From the NCBI GenBank assembly GCA_007644065.1, contig VJWN01000006.1:992001-1056000 (forward strand): DNA of 64,000 nucleotides, in the 5' to 3' direction. Positions 32,057 through 43,851 of the stretch are shown here, piece after piece. The translations under genes and the position numbers were made by a program. This DNA is from Margaritispora aquatica. Its lineage: Eukaryota > Ascomycota > Leotiomycetes > Helotiales > Discinellaceae. How positions within the stretch are numbered: position 1 is the first letter of the stretch; each line of letters starts with the position of its first letter. The notes under the pieces are model-generated. The model was not told the DNA's origin. It worked only from the letters and a program-made list of their open reading frames with translations, and did not search any database.

Positions 32057-34637
32057 TCACTGGATCTCCTCCACAACCACTCTCTCACTTTTCCGGTATT
32101 GATGTCCCTGGACATGTCCCGAATCGCCTGCTGTTCCCCGGACAGCACTCGCAGCAGTTAACCTGCCTCGGATTACACCCGCCACAGGTGTCAAACCCCT
32201 CGCGTTTCGCTCCTTAAGGCGCCTTCGCTCAGCGATACTTCCTTTCAAGTTTGCCGTAGCTGTAGCCCACTTCTGCTCTCTTGCCTCTGCAACCCCATCC
32301 CCTACAATAACAAGTGTAGGTGTGCTAGGCTTTACAGAGCTCTCCACTAATCTCTCGACCCCCTGGCTATAGCTGTTTTTCCTCGTCTGAGCAGTTGGTC
32401 TCTCCCTGTTCTCAGAATGGGGCGAGGCAGTGCGTTCACGTTCCGCTTGGGCTGCAGATGCCACGGCTCCGAGAGGACTTGCTACGTGCGCTACGCTGAT
32501 AGTTGTCGCACCTAGCCCTAGTTTATTTTGTGCAGGAGATACTCTACGTATACTGCTTGATTTTATGGGAACAAGAAGCTGGCGCTGTTGTCTAGAAACA
32601 GAGATTTGCCGTGCGATGGAAACGTCTGCTGCAGTCTTCAGGCGAGATTCTTTTTCATCTTCAGAGTGTTCATCTTCGAAGTCAACTGAAGAGCGAGTGG
32701 GTTCAGGAGTTTTCTGGTTGCTGTTTTGTGCTGACGCATTGGCTATACGAGTAGCTGATCTAGATCGTGGCTTTGGGATTTCCCGGGCCTGGAGGTTCAT
32801 GCGTGAGCGCGAGGAAAGAGGAGGCGATGCGATATTTAGTGGTCGAGAGATAACAGACCCAGCACTTTTTGGTGTCGATACGCTAGAGACAGATGTTGAG
32901 TTGGAGACGTCCGAGGATGAAGTGTAGGATGACGTCGCAGACTCAGATATAGAAGCAGCTTGGACGCGATTATGGTTCGGATTGACCATTTGCCATTGTG
33001 GCTCCGTCAATTTTGGCTTCAATGGATATGGAGCCGGTTCGTAGGCATCATCGTCATTGACTGAAATTGAGCCAGGTGAGTCGAGTATTAATCGAGATTC
33101 ATCAGTCCATTGCTTGGATGGAGATGTAATCGAAATTGTGGGCTTAGCACCAGGTCTCATCAAACTCGATATGTGCGGGGACACAGGCTTATTTGGGCTC
33201 TTTGCATTCGAATCCACTGATATAAGGATAGTGTGCCCGTCATTTTCTACTCCGGGTGCAAAGCTTGGCCGCGAAGGAGAGAGGGCTGCTGGCGAGGTGT
33301 TTGAGCGATGCAATGAACTAGAATTTCTCGGCCGTGAAGGTGAATGGTCTTTCCTTGATGGTGTATTGGGGAATAGAGAAAAGGCTGGGCTCTGACTGTG
33401 CCTAATTTGAGGCGATGTTGCTCGCCTGATCTTTAGATGTTTTGCTTTTTCATTCAACTCCTCCTCCTGCAATTGGAATTAGCATCTCTCGTGAGTACGT
33501 ATTAACCAATTTACTTACCTTTACTGCCAAAGCTTCGTTCACGGTCTTTAGTTTCTCAAGAGTCGCCTGTCGCCTTGCAAGAAGCGACGATGATGAATTT
33601 GCGGATTTCCCAAGAACACTACCAAACATTATGCTGTATCGCTCCATCTGAATGTCAGGAATATTCACATCAAGTAATGATGCACCCGTCTTCTGTGCTG
33701 GCCTGGATGAATTGTCGATAAGAGCATTGCCCTCGAGAGTTATCTCTGGTGTTGGAGCGAGCCTTGCTCGAGACATGCTGTGATTCTTAAAGTCGAAGTC
33801 TAACGGAGCTGTTTCTGTTCTTCTCACATCCGGTCTATCCTTTTTCGCCTTGCGCTCAGAAAATGAACGCCCACGTCCACGAAGTTTAACTGGCTTCTCA
33901 CTTTCGGCGAGCGAGCCATCATCATCGACCATTGCTCTTACAGAACTCTCTGGTTGAACCTGGTAGAATGCTCCAGTAGTTGCTGCTTTCTTTCCTCCAA
34001 ATAGCCCTCCAAACAGTTTCCATCCCTTGCCCTTCTGTTTGACAGCACGCGACGAATTCGCCCATTCTTCTGTTGCAGCTTCTGAATGATCTGGCGATGG
34101 AGTTGTGGCGTGAGAAGTGATATGACTTTGCTGCCAGGCTTGTGGTGGATGTGCCGGACTTCCAAGAGCCATTCCAATTTCTGCTTGAGGGACATCCATA
34201 CTTTCGACTGAAGGCGTAGGAGCTACTTCCATAGACTCTGGAGTAGAAGGACGAGGTGAAGACGACTTCCGAGGCGTTGGTGGGGCGTCGTCTTTGGGTG
34301 AAGTTGCTGGGGTGGGGAGGGATCCAGGGAGGGGGAAGTTGTAAAAGGTTGTCTCCTTCCCATGTGAGGCGAGAGGATTAAAGTGCAAATCGTCCTTGGT
34401 CTCTCTCTTTTCCGCGATTCTTCTCTTGGTTGCAGGACCACCGGACGTGCTGGGCCTTTCTGGAAGTTGACCACGATTCTGTGGATTGAAAGCAACCAGT
34501 CGAACGGCTGTTTCGTCTATGGTATTGGCCTGTGCATCTTTTGATACATGACTTGACGCACTAGGAAATGCTGCGTCTCGACTTCTTCCACCACGTCCAA
34601 ACTGGGCCCACTTCTGAGAAGGATTTGACTTGGACAT
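32057..34637 (-). CDS. Large Ser/Pro-rich protein of unknown function
   Basis: Two exons on the minus strand, 34637-33519 and 33466-32057, with a 52-nt intron, encode about 842 residues. I do not recognise a catalytic domain. The N-terminus is charged and Ser/Pro-rich (MSKSNPSQKWAQFGRGGRSR), with many S/T-P sites (TPATSPKDDAPPTPRK). A conserved-looking basic/Gly patch KGKGWKLFGGLFGGKKA lies near residue 205. Across the exon joint there is a short helical, probably coiled-coil segment (LARRQATLEKLKTVNEALAVK followed by EEELNEKAKHLKIRRA). Exon 2 is again low-complexity, with basic patches and an Ala-rich C-terminal part. No signal peptide or membrane helix is seen. It is probably an intrinsically disordered phosphoprotein or scaffold; that is inference from composition only. 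Confidence 0.75.
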
Positions 34638-36672
34638 TCTTGTGGTCTGGAATAGATTTGTTTGAGTGCTGGCGATTGGTAGACTGTGTGAATATTGGAC
34701 TTGACGATCAAAACGATATCGCTCCGTCGATGAAACCGTCGTCCGAAGTACTCAATGCGAGCACGATTATTTTTCAAAGGAGTGGACAGGCTCGCCAGGA
34801 AACCCAAATTAAAGAAAGTCTTGAAAGAGCGAAACAGTGAAGGAGCAGTAAGAGTAGAGAGAAGGGAAAAGCAGGAGAATTGATGACATTAAGAGAGTTC
34901 GAGGATCCTTTACCTCATTTTCAGCCCTGCACTGCAGAGAAATGGTAAATGATATGATTGTTTGAGGTTGATGGGATGGTTTAATTTGATGACAGGCATT
35001 GGGTTGATCTACTCTAGGGTCGACAATGAAGAGTGTGGAGATGCCCTTGACAATCCTTGAGAGCCCTTGAAGCTTTGCAAGGAACATTACGCAGGAGCCG
35101 GCTGAAGAGGCAAGTCCTGAACTCTTCCCATCTCGTCTGTATCAAGACCAGGATGATGAATCCCCATTAATCTTGGAAGAGAACCAATGACAAGATGGCC
35201 AAATAGCCAAAAAACCGCGGCGGTCTTCTCAAGATTCGCTTGAGGGTTGTGTTGCACAGGAACATTGGAGATTGGAGGTCCAAGATGTCCAACAGGTGGG
35301 AAAGCGTCACCAAATCCCACAGATGAGTTTCTCCACCTGTTGTGATGATAGATATCTTGAGAATGGCCCAGGGTTCGATGCAAGGGATAGTCTGCCGAAG
35401 ATCCTACGATAATCGATATGAGACGAAACGTTCAGGACGTGCGTTATTCTCCGACCTTTGAGAAGAAATGAGGAATCATAAAAACCAGCTCATCGAAGAA
35501 TTTTGGTAGAGACAAGAGACCGACCCGTCTTGTGGTATAGCGACAAATATGATACATAATGACAGGGTAGACTGTTATCGTACAAGGACAGATTGGCGAT
35601 TATTAAATTTCGTGGTGGATCGACACGAGCATAATTTCATTCTTCATCAACAAGACTTTGACCTCGATTGGGTCTTGAACGTTTGTTAGCCGCCCAGGAT
35701 TCCCTCCCTATTCTTGTAGCTGCGGCAAGAAATCCTATGAACTCATCTCGATGAATGCCAGTTTCATAAAATAAACGTGACAGCCGCAGGGTTGTTCTGA
35801 TGTGACAACTGGCTGAAAATAATGTTGTTTACGCCGCAAACATTGCGTAGTCATGTCAGACCTGTAGATCGTGCATCATTTGACATTTTTACGGCTGGTG
35901 CTCGCATGTCTCCGTCGGATGGATTCTATCCTCATCGGGTCAGGAGAGTCCACTTGGCGGTCATTCGTTCAAGCTGACTGGTAAATATTAATATGCCTCG
36001 TTTGCACATTGCAAAAATATTTCAGTAGCTGGATTTCACGCTGATCTTTCCGCTCCCTGCGTCCAGCACTGTCTCTGAAATGCCAAGGTAGGCTTTGATG
36101 TTATGTTCTCGAGCCGATCAAGAAGGATACTATCTTGAAAACCCGCTTTGAATGAGCTTGAAATAGGACAGGTCCTGAAGAAAAGAGACTTAGTAGCGAG
36201 GCATACATGCCAGACGGGACGGCCCAGTGGAAGCTTCTCTGAATTCGTATTTGGCTTGAACGTCTTGCCAGAATGAAGAAGGGGAGTATGGAGGTCCACA
36301 TTAAAACGTGACCTGACCATGTTTCAAAGACTCTCGAATTGTGAAACTTCCAGTAGAAACACGAATAAAAGGATACAAATACTGCAATCATAGGTACAGT
36401 TTGTTTTCATAAACAACAATCATCGTTGACGGTGACTAACAAAGGAAGTGGGGTTGACTAAAATAGGAGACATTTTTGGAGGACCAGAATCTGACCCCAC
36501 CAAGCTCGCTAGCCAAACCAAACTTCGCCATCAAAGTCAACAAGGCTTCTAGAATATAACGACGAGCATTTCGCACTTCATCCACCTACTATTGAAATCG
36601 AAGCATACATCGAGCTTTCATCTTCCAAACACACACTTTACTGTCTCTTCATACACAAACACATCCGCAGAT
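34638..36672. promoter_or_regulatory. Divergent intergenic region between the Ser-rich gene and profilin
   Basis: Both neighbours are transcribed outward, so two promoters lie in this 2.0-kb stretch. Short minus-strand ORFs (35087-35383, 36036-36391) have no domain or splice support. The last 60 bp before the profilin ATG are AC-rich, as often seen in fungal leaders. Confidence 0.45.
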
Positions 36673-37347
36673 ATGTCTTGGGACGGTAAGTGGAGCGCCT
36701 GGCAACTACCCCTCCTTGAGCACTTGCTGACCAAAACTTATAGCATATGTCACCTCTAGGTACAACTCCACTTCGATGAATAAATCCCCCAGAGCTGGAG
36801 AGTGTTCTGGATATGCGCTGATGGTTTGATAGCATGGTTGGCTCCGGTCACGTCGATAAGGGAGCAATCTACAGTGCAGCAGGTGATAGCAAGTGGGCTG
36901 GTAGCCCAGGCTTTGAGGTATGCACTGCGACCCCGATCTCACACTCGCGGATCTTCAGCAATGGGCTATCTTGTTATGAAGAGATCATAGATCATAGATC
37001 ATTTATGCTGACTTGAAACAGGTGAAACCTGCCGAATTAAAGGAGATCATTGGAGGCTTCACAAACCCAGACCCATTGTGGGCAAACGGCGTTCACATCG
37101 CAGGCATCAAATACGTTCTCACCAAGGCCGACGAGGGTAGAAGTCTGTATGCCAGAAAGGTAAGTTTTTTTTTCTAACTGCAGCTATTAAATTTCTGACT
37201 CGCTGTCCATAGGACCGAGATGGTATCGTTATCGTCAAGACCAAGCAAGCCATCCTCATCGCACATTACAACGAACACATGGTGGCCGGGAATAGCGCAA
37301 CAACCATTGAGAAGTTGGCAGATTACCTCATTGGTACTGGTTATTAG
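36673..37347 (+). CDS. Profilin
   Basis: Five exons, 36673-36685 (13 nt), 36744-36759 (16 nt), 36833-36917, 37022-37159 and 37213-37347, give 128 residues, the normal profilin size. Profilin binds monomeric actin and proline-rich proteins such as formins, feeding actin to growing filaments. Read through the splices, the protein starts MSWDAYVTSSMVGSGHVDKG, the family N-terminus, and continues AIYSAAGDSKWAGSPGFE, VKPAELKEIIGGF and GIKYVLTKADEGRSLYARK. It ends DGIVIVKTKQAILIAHYNEH and ATTIEKLADYLIGTGY. The N-terminal Trp-3 and the C-terminal helix match the poly-proline-binding face. The first two coding exons are micro-exons, so simple ORF calling misses the true start. The gene is convergent with GOT1. 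Confidence 0.95.
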
Positions 37348-37949
37348 AAGATGAAATAAAGGGAGTGCGATGATGGTGGAGCTGGTTTTGAGGGCGGGTG
37401 GAGTGGTTAGTGCATAGCAGAGCGAGTGGGAGGACTTCTTTGGCATTCATAGTGCTGGACCTATACTAGAATAGTGTCTTTACGATCAGTCACGGAAACG
37501 ATGAGTTATTTGGAGGAATGGATGCTGGATGTGGATAACCTTGCAGAGAAAGCATGTGATGGTTGTTGCGTGTGTGAGGATTGCATAGGTGAACGAATAC
37601 ATGACTCTTATGATAGCAGTTCATGGAGGAGCTTCGTGTGAGGAAATCATCCTAATATCCGCTTAGATCCTGCATGAATGTAGTATATTATTACGGGCTT
37701 CGCAATCCCTTTCGGATTGGTAACACCGGAGCGAGGAGCCTAGATAGCTCAGACACACCTCGAAGACCAGTATATCTTTCAACGCCAACCCTCCAAAACC
37801 CATCCCGAATTTATACATAATACAGTACAGTACAGCTGCCAAGGTATTCGCTCAGGCATATCATCGTTTATCATCACATCACCTACAACCTTTCCTACAT
37901 CAAGCTACGCTCATCGTCGCCCCAATCTCAATTGTCGTGGGATATTTCC
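37348..37949. other. Convergent 3' spacer
   Basis: Lies between the 3' ends of profilin and GOT1. It contains ACAGT repeats near 37822-37836. No gene is supported. Confidence 0.45.
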
Positions 37950-38696
37950 TCATACAGGCAACTGGCTGTTGCTGACGGCAAGTCCTGCCCTGTCGACAAG
38001 TACGCCGATCCATGGTCCAACAACTGGTATATTCCTCGCAAATCCAAATATGGTGCCGAAGAAATCTCCAAACAGGATGAAGATTCCGTACAGCTCGACG
38101 AAGAAACCGATAAACGGCCAGCGCATCAGGATCAGGAAAAGACCCATGAAGAAAGAGGCTGTACCCTTCATTTTCTGTTTCCGCGCGAAGAAGGCGAGTG
38201 TTTTCGCTGGACCAATTATGATTGTGAGGCCAATGAGGAACAGGATCTGTGAGGGGTGTTAGGTGGTTTGAGGTAAATCGAGGTTGGTAGGGGCTTTTAC
38301 ATTTCCCATTGCTAACCTAGAAGTGGAGCATTAGTGAACAAGCTTGTAGAGAGGATGAGAAATGCCTACATTGCTCTATCGAAGAAAAGCAGGACACCCG
38401 CTATCAAAAAGAACCCGCCTGGCAGCAAGATTCATTAGCACAGAACTTGCGCTGCAATACCTGAAGGCATGGCATGTCAGAAGCATTCGTACCCACCACC
38501 TGAGCAGAAAGCTACACCGATCTCTAAGTAAACAACAAGTCAGCAAAGTCCAGCAACTCAATGGCATTTCGTAGTCCCCCGATTTTGTCTTGAAATTGAC
38601 TCCGGCGCAAACACAATCCGCCCACAACCTCCTCGAAGCTTCACTTTAGGATATCGCACAACAGAACAACTTACTTTGCATATCTGATAACCACAT
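37950..38696 (-). CDS. GOT1: Golgi transport protein GOT1
   Basis: Five exons on the minus strand, 38696-38675 (22 nt), 38523-38500 (24 nt), 38418-38370 (49 nt), 38316-38301 (16 nt) and 38246-37950, give 135 residues, close to yeast Got1. Got1 is a small tetraspanning membrane protein of ER/Golgi vesicles needed for efficient transport and fusion. Joined, the protein begins MWLSDMQKIGVAFCSGGFFL, continues IAGVLLFFDRAMLAMGNILF, then IGLTIIIGPAKTLAFFARKQ and KMKGTASFFMG, and ends with RWPFIGFFVELYGIFILFGD and a NIPVVGPWIG stretch. Four hydrophobic segments are visible. Every splice keeps the frame and restores family sequence. Four of five coding exons are below 50 nt, so the ORF visible without splicing covers only the C-terminal half. 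Confidence 0.93.
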
Positions 38697-39607
38697 TGTA
38701 GGCATCTTGAACTTGATTTAGCCGATAGAATTTCGCAAAAGTTATGATATACAGTGTTTGTTCTGGGAATTAATTTAAGCTGGGCAGAATCCGATAAGGA
38801 GAAGTGGCCTTGATGGGGATTTGAGAGAGAGACGCGCACTGACACTTCTCAAGGCGCGACGGATTTTTTGCTGGGATTTCGTGAACGGCTGGCTTTGCTT
38901 TGGTGGGGCCCTTTTAGCTCCCGAATTTTCCTGTGGCTTTCCTCAACTGCCTCAACCGACAACCTTCCCTCTTGCTTCTAAATTTCCCTCTAAGAACAAC
39001 GCATTGTTCCCGCACATGCGATTGTCCTTCCGCAGATATATTCCCAGGAAGCCAAGCAGGTAGGTGAGCGGCTCTTTATTCCAGACTGTTCTGAAGACCG
39101 GTTTCACGGGGGTCGAGAAAAGCATCAGAGGCAAAACAGGAGACGACAAAAGGGAAGTGAAAAAAAAGAAAGAGAAGCTGAAAGATTGCCGCGACGACTG
39201 GAGACCTGTGCTCTGGTAACTGAGTTTATTTTTCTATATGCTCTCGGTACCCCGTCATTTCCAGGCAAATATCAATGCCATTGATCGCGATTAAGCCGGA
39301 GCACCTTCTTGAGCTGCTAGCTGAAAGGCTTGTAGTGGGTAGAATGGGCTTGACTTTGTCGGTCGTACATCCAAGTTGCTCAACAGGGTGAGTGTGTAGG
39401 AGTGTAGGAGTACAGACGAATGTTCCTAGATGAGTGTAGATGAGGAAGCTCATGCTGCGCTGTGACTGCGTTTGATGCCAGTGCCCACTGAATATATTTC
39501 TAAGGTAGCAAATTCTCAAAGTGTCGATATATGCATGTTTAGTCGAAGGTATCAGGCGTCCAAAGGCTCTTAGTAGGAGTAGTGTTTTTGACCCTAGCTT
39601 TCTCCCT
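38697..39607. other. Intergenic region, no supported gene
   Basis: GOT1 promoter and IES6 3' side. The small ORFs on both strands (for example 38821-39063 and 39226-39519) show no domain. Confidence 0.45.
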
Positions 39608-40180
39608 TCACTTCAAAATCGTATGTGCTCCTCTTGCCTCCAAATACTGTTCTGCCACTCCCTGACCCAATGTCCTGATGACTCCAAATATCTCCTTGTC
39701 ATGGTACCTAAGTCTCGTCTTAGGATCTGTGTATGGTGCAGGCAAGCCAGTAATATCACAATAGCGCTTGTTGTGAGCTAGAGATGGAGCAGACTCGATA
39801 TTTGTATATGTAGCAGTTGGCGCGCTAGAGAACCCGTTTGATCTCGTATTCTTCTCCAACACCAGTTTCGATAGATTCCGTGAAGCCTGAGCGAGATTGG
39901 GTTGCAGCATCGAGCCAGTAGTTGAGACAGCAGGAGTAGAGTCTCCGTCGGTGGATGCGCTCGATTCGTCTGGGTTTGGAGTTGCGATACCACTGTTAGC
40001 TTCAGTAGGCTGTAGAGAAGCTTCCTTGCGAACTGCATCACCGAGAATGGTTTTGATGTTCTTGTTGCGACGCTGGTTTGGCTTCCAATGGCTATTCCGG
40101 AAAGGCTTTGGGATTGAGTGTACATCAAGCTTTTCGATGAGTGCTTGATGCGCATCTGCTTCTTCCGTTGAGGGCGCCAT
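39608..40180 (-). CDS. IES6: INO80 complex subunit Ies6 (YL1 C-terminal domain)
   Basis: Intronless, 190 residues. Ies6 pairs with Arp5 to form a module of the INO80 chromatin remodeller that couples ATP hydrolysis to nucleosome sliding. The N-terminal half starts MAPSTEEADAHQALIEKLDV, with the conserved fungal segment IPKPFRNSHWKPNQRRNKNI around residue 23. A Ser/Thr/Pro-rich linker follows. The C-terminal YL1_C domain at about 137-175 has RYCDITGLPAPYTDPKTRLR and YHDKEIFGVIRTL. The protein ends shortly after this domain, as in other Ies6 proteins. It is divergent from ARP5, the gene for its binding partner, with starts about 1.0 kb apart. Confidence 0.93.
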   Translation of the reverse strand: MAPSTEEADAHQALIEKLDVHSIPKPFRNSHWKPNQRRNKNIKTILGDAVRKEASLQPTEANSGIATPNPDESSASTDGDSTPAVSTTGSMLQPNLAQASRNLSKLVLEKNTRSNGFSSAPTATYTNIESAPSLAHNKRYCDITGLPAPYTDPKTRLRYHDKEIFGVIRTLGQGVAEQYLEARGAHTILK

Positions 40181-41189
40181 AGTTGTAAAAGGTCAATGGA
40201 GGGTTTAGATTTCGCAATCAACTAGTCGCTGAATTGTGGGAAGGAGTTGTGAAGAGCTTGAGCTCCTCTCGGTCTGTAAACAGAAACATGTGGATTACAT
40301 AAGCGAAGCTGAATAGCTTCATTTTGAGAACGCGTCAAACCGCGACGACATCATACAAAGCTCTCACAACAGATAAAATGGTATGCTAACTTCGACCAAT
40401 ATATATTAGAAATTATAGTAACATAACATAGGAGAGTCCTCATGAGCACCAACAGAACCTACTACTCTCACGCATTATCACCAATGTAGTATGTAAACCA
40501 TCCAAGCTACCACTAGTGTGATTTCTAAACATATCACAGGAGAAACTCAATGAAGCTATTTTGTTATTGAACAATAGTCTTCAGGTATATATGCAGTCTT
40601 CTTTTTCTAGCATCTTAATTGACTGTACATAGCAAATCAACATCCAAAACATGAATGTTGAATTGGTCGCTCAAATGTTCAAGAATTACCAATCCAATGT
40701 TCTCTTTCATTTAGAAGGTAAGACTCTTGGGAAGAAGCAGAGTTATGTCTATGTAGGTATTGACATTCGATAGCTACGGATTCTCTGAAGGATCCTTCAT
40801 AGTGGTATAATTGACTTAGTGTTCGTCTTAATGGAGGAAATGTACTGAAACGGCGCCCGGATTGAGGCAATACTGGAAGGCAGTGATGAGTTATGAGAAA
40901 TCAAACGTAGTAATGAATGCATATTCTCCATCAACATAATGTTAAACTGTGTGAGAGAGACAAATGCTGTCTTTAATATTGATTCAGCTTCATGGTAGCC
41001 TCGCGACTTCACTTTCCAGCCTCGCTTTTTTGATGAACCGTTCATCATTCTTTGAATTGCTTCCTGAACGCCGCTTCCACTATTTATTGTCGAATTTATT
41101 CTAACTAACTTTCACCTCGACTTATTAAACTATAATTCGCAATTTTGAAGATGTCATAACACTCCCCAAGGAATACAGCCGCAGCGACA
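40181..41189. promoter_or_regulatory. Shared divergent promoter region of IES6 and ARP5
   Basis: This 1009-bp stretch lies between the start codons of two INO80 subunit genes. It is fairly AT-rich in the middle (about 40380-40640). I identify no specific binding site. The small ORFs (40679-40870, 40797-41048) are not convincing. Confidence 0.5.
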
Positions 41190-43599
41190 ATGGCGCCCTC
41201 TGCCACAGACACTCCAATGACCGATGTCGAGATCACATATCCACAGGCGAAGATATTCCAACCACGAGAAGCCTATTTTGAGAAGTTCATCGAGAGACAA
41301 CCTGATGGCTACCAGAAGGCCAAGTCGATGGGGTCTGGGAAAGCTGCAATTGTGATTGACAATGGTATTTTAAGCCCCTCCTTGCGCCAACCTCCACAAA
41401 TGCATTCACTGACAATGGTTTGACAGGCTCTTCTACAACTCGAGCTGGATGGTCCTTCGAGAATGCGCCGCGGCTGAATCTTGTACCTATCTATTCTAAA
41501 TACCGGGATAGGAAGCTAAGCAAGACCTATTCTTTCGTTGGCGCAGATGTATATTCAGACACCACTGCTCGAGGGCATATGCGAAATGCCTTTGAGGCAG
41601 GCAGCGGAATCGTCAGTAACTGGGATGTTATGGAGTCTATTCTGGATTACGTGTTCATCAAGATGGGCATTGACGGGTCCAATGGAGGGGTTGATGTGCC
41701 AATTGTTATGACTGAAGCAGTGGCCAACCTTCCATACTCTAGAAAATGTATGTATGTTATGAGATTAGCATTGAATCCTGCTTACCGAAATCATAGCTAT
41801 GACTGAGATCATTTTCGAATGTTACTCGGCCCCATCATTGGCCTATGGTATCGACTCTTTGTTTTCATATGATTATAATAACGGCAAGACTGGCATGGTA
41901 GTATCATCTTCTCATAGCGCGACGCACCTCATTCCTGTGTTGAACTCAAAAGCTCTGTTGACGCAAGCAACACGATTGAACTGGGGTGGATTACAAAGTG
42001 CAGAATATCTTTTGAAGCTCATCCGCTTGAAATATCCCACATTTCCGGGCAAACTAAACTCCTCGCAAGCCGAGTACATGATCCAGGAGCATTGCTACTT
42101 GTCAAAAAGCTATGATGAAGAATTAAGCAAATTTTTGGATTGGACCGGCCTAGAGGACCGGGACCATGTCATGCAGTACCCTTACACGGAAGAAATTATC
42201 ATCCAGAAGAGCGAAGAGGAACTAGCAAGGGCTGCTGAAAAGAGGAAAGAGAGTGGAAGACGCCTGCAAGAGCAAGCAGCAAAAATGCGACTTGAGAAGT
42301 TGATTCGCAAGGAACAGGAGCTCGACTACTACCGAGATCTCAAAGAAAGGATAGCTAATGTCAGTAAGAAAGAGGCGAAATCCTTGCTGGACGCCGAAGA
42401 CTTGAAAGATGAGGCAGCTCTAGACAAAACAATCAAAGAGCTAGACAAAAATATCCGAAAAGCCAGGACAAAGGACGTCGGAGGCCCAGAAATCGAGGAG
42501 GAAGTTGAAGAACCAGACTACAGCATGCTAGAGATCCCAGATGAGCAACTAGACGAGGCAGGGCTCAAAACAAAGCGACACCAAAGATTGATGAAGTCAA
42601 ACCACGAAGCGCGAGCGAGAGCCAAGGCTGAAAAGGAGAAGGAGAAAGCAAGAATTGCAGAGGAGAAGCGTCTGGATGACGAGAAGCGAGAGAATGATCT
42701 CGAGGGTTGGCTCCAAGAACGAAGGAACGCTAGAGCGGAATTAATTCAAAAGATCAAGGACCGAGATCGTCTCAAGGCAGATCTAGGCAATCGCAAATCA
42801 TTAGCCAGCCAAAATCGGATGAAGAGTATTGCAAATCTGGCGTCGGATAATCCTACAAAGAAACGTAGGCGAGGCAATGACGATGACAATTTTGGAGCCA
42901 ATGATGATGATTGGGGTGTCTATAGGCAAATTGCTACAGGCGAAGGCAGCGATGATGAGGAAGAAGAGGACCTGGGCGTAGGCTTGAAGACATTGGAAGC
43001 AGATCTCCTGAAGTTCGATCCGCAGTTCACAGATCAGCATACTCTGGATGCACAAACAGACTGGACAAAGAGTCTAGTGCACGCGTTCCTGCGAGGTCCT
43101 CGTCCGTTTGACCCCAAATCACAAGCAGAAGCTCATCAACTCCACCTCAATGTGGAGCGTATCCGCGTTCCCGAAGTTATATTCCAACCTTCAATTGCAG
43201 GCCTTGATCAAGCAGGTATCGTCGAGATTGCTGCTGATATCCTGACGCATCGTCTCAGTGGCGTTGGTAGGCAGGATGCATTCCTGAAGGATATATTCTT
43301 GACAGGTGGCAGCTCGATGTTCCTTAACTTTGACGACAGGCTGAGGGAGGGCCTGAGAGCTAACTTGCCAGCTGAGGCGGAGCTAGTGATTAGGAGGGCA
43401 GGAAACCCGGTGCTGGATGCGTGGAAGGGAGCTGCGAAGTGGGCTGGCGGGAGTGCGTGGAAAACTGCAGCTGTTACGAGGGAAGAGTATCTTGAAAAGG
43501 GTGCAGATTACATGAAGGTACGTGGATCGACTCAACTAAGTGTGTGCCATAATTACTAACATGAAACAGGAACATGAGTTGGGAAATGCATATTCATGA
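41190..43599 (+). CDS. ARP5: Actin-related protein 5 (ARP5), INO80 complex subunit
   Basis: Four exons, 41190-41364, 41427-41747, 41797-43517 and 43570-43599, encode about 748 residues, near yeast Arp5. Arp5 is a nuclear actin-fold protein that, with Ies6, contacts nucleosomes for INO80. The actin fold begins with AIVIDNGSSTTRAGW (phosphate-1 loop region) across exons 1 and 2, followed by FVGADVYSD and VPIVMTEAVANLPYSRKSMT across intron 2. YGIDSLFSY and the GMVVSSSHSATHLIPV loop come next. The middle carries the long Arp5-specific insertion, heavily charged and coiled-coil-like (EEELARAAEKRKESGRRLQE onward). The actin fold resumes near VPEVIFQPSIAGLDQAGIVE, with IFLTGGSSMF and the C-terminal WKGAAKWAGG. 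The last exon is 30 nt and restores the typical ending MKEHELGNAYS. Confidence 0.95.
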
Positions 43600-43851
43600 G
43601 CGGACTATATGTTTTGGGGCGTTGGTAAAAGGACAAGCGAATTTTTATTGTTGTTGCAGCGATCAAGACATACCGTCTCAAGTCTGCTGCTATACCAGTA
43701 ACGAGCAAATAACGCCATGCACCCTGACATCGTGCCATATGATACATGCATCAGTAAACTAATATGTGACCCCCATACCGAAATCAAATCGTCATAAACG
43801 CTGAACGCCTTTGGAGAAAAATCCACCGAAACGCCGGTCCCACACAAATCT

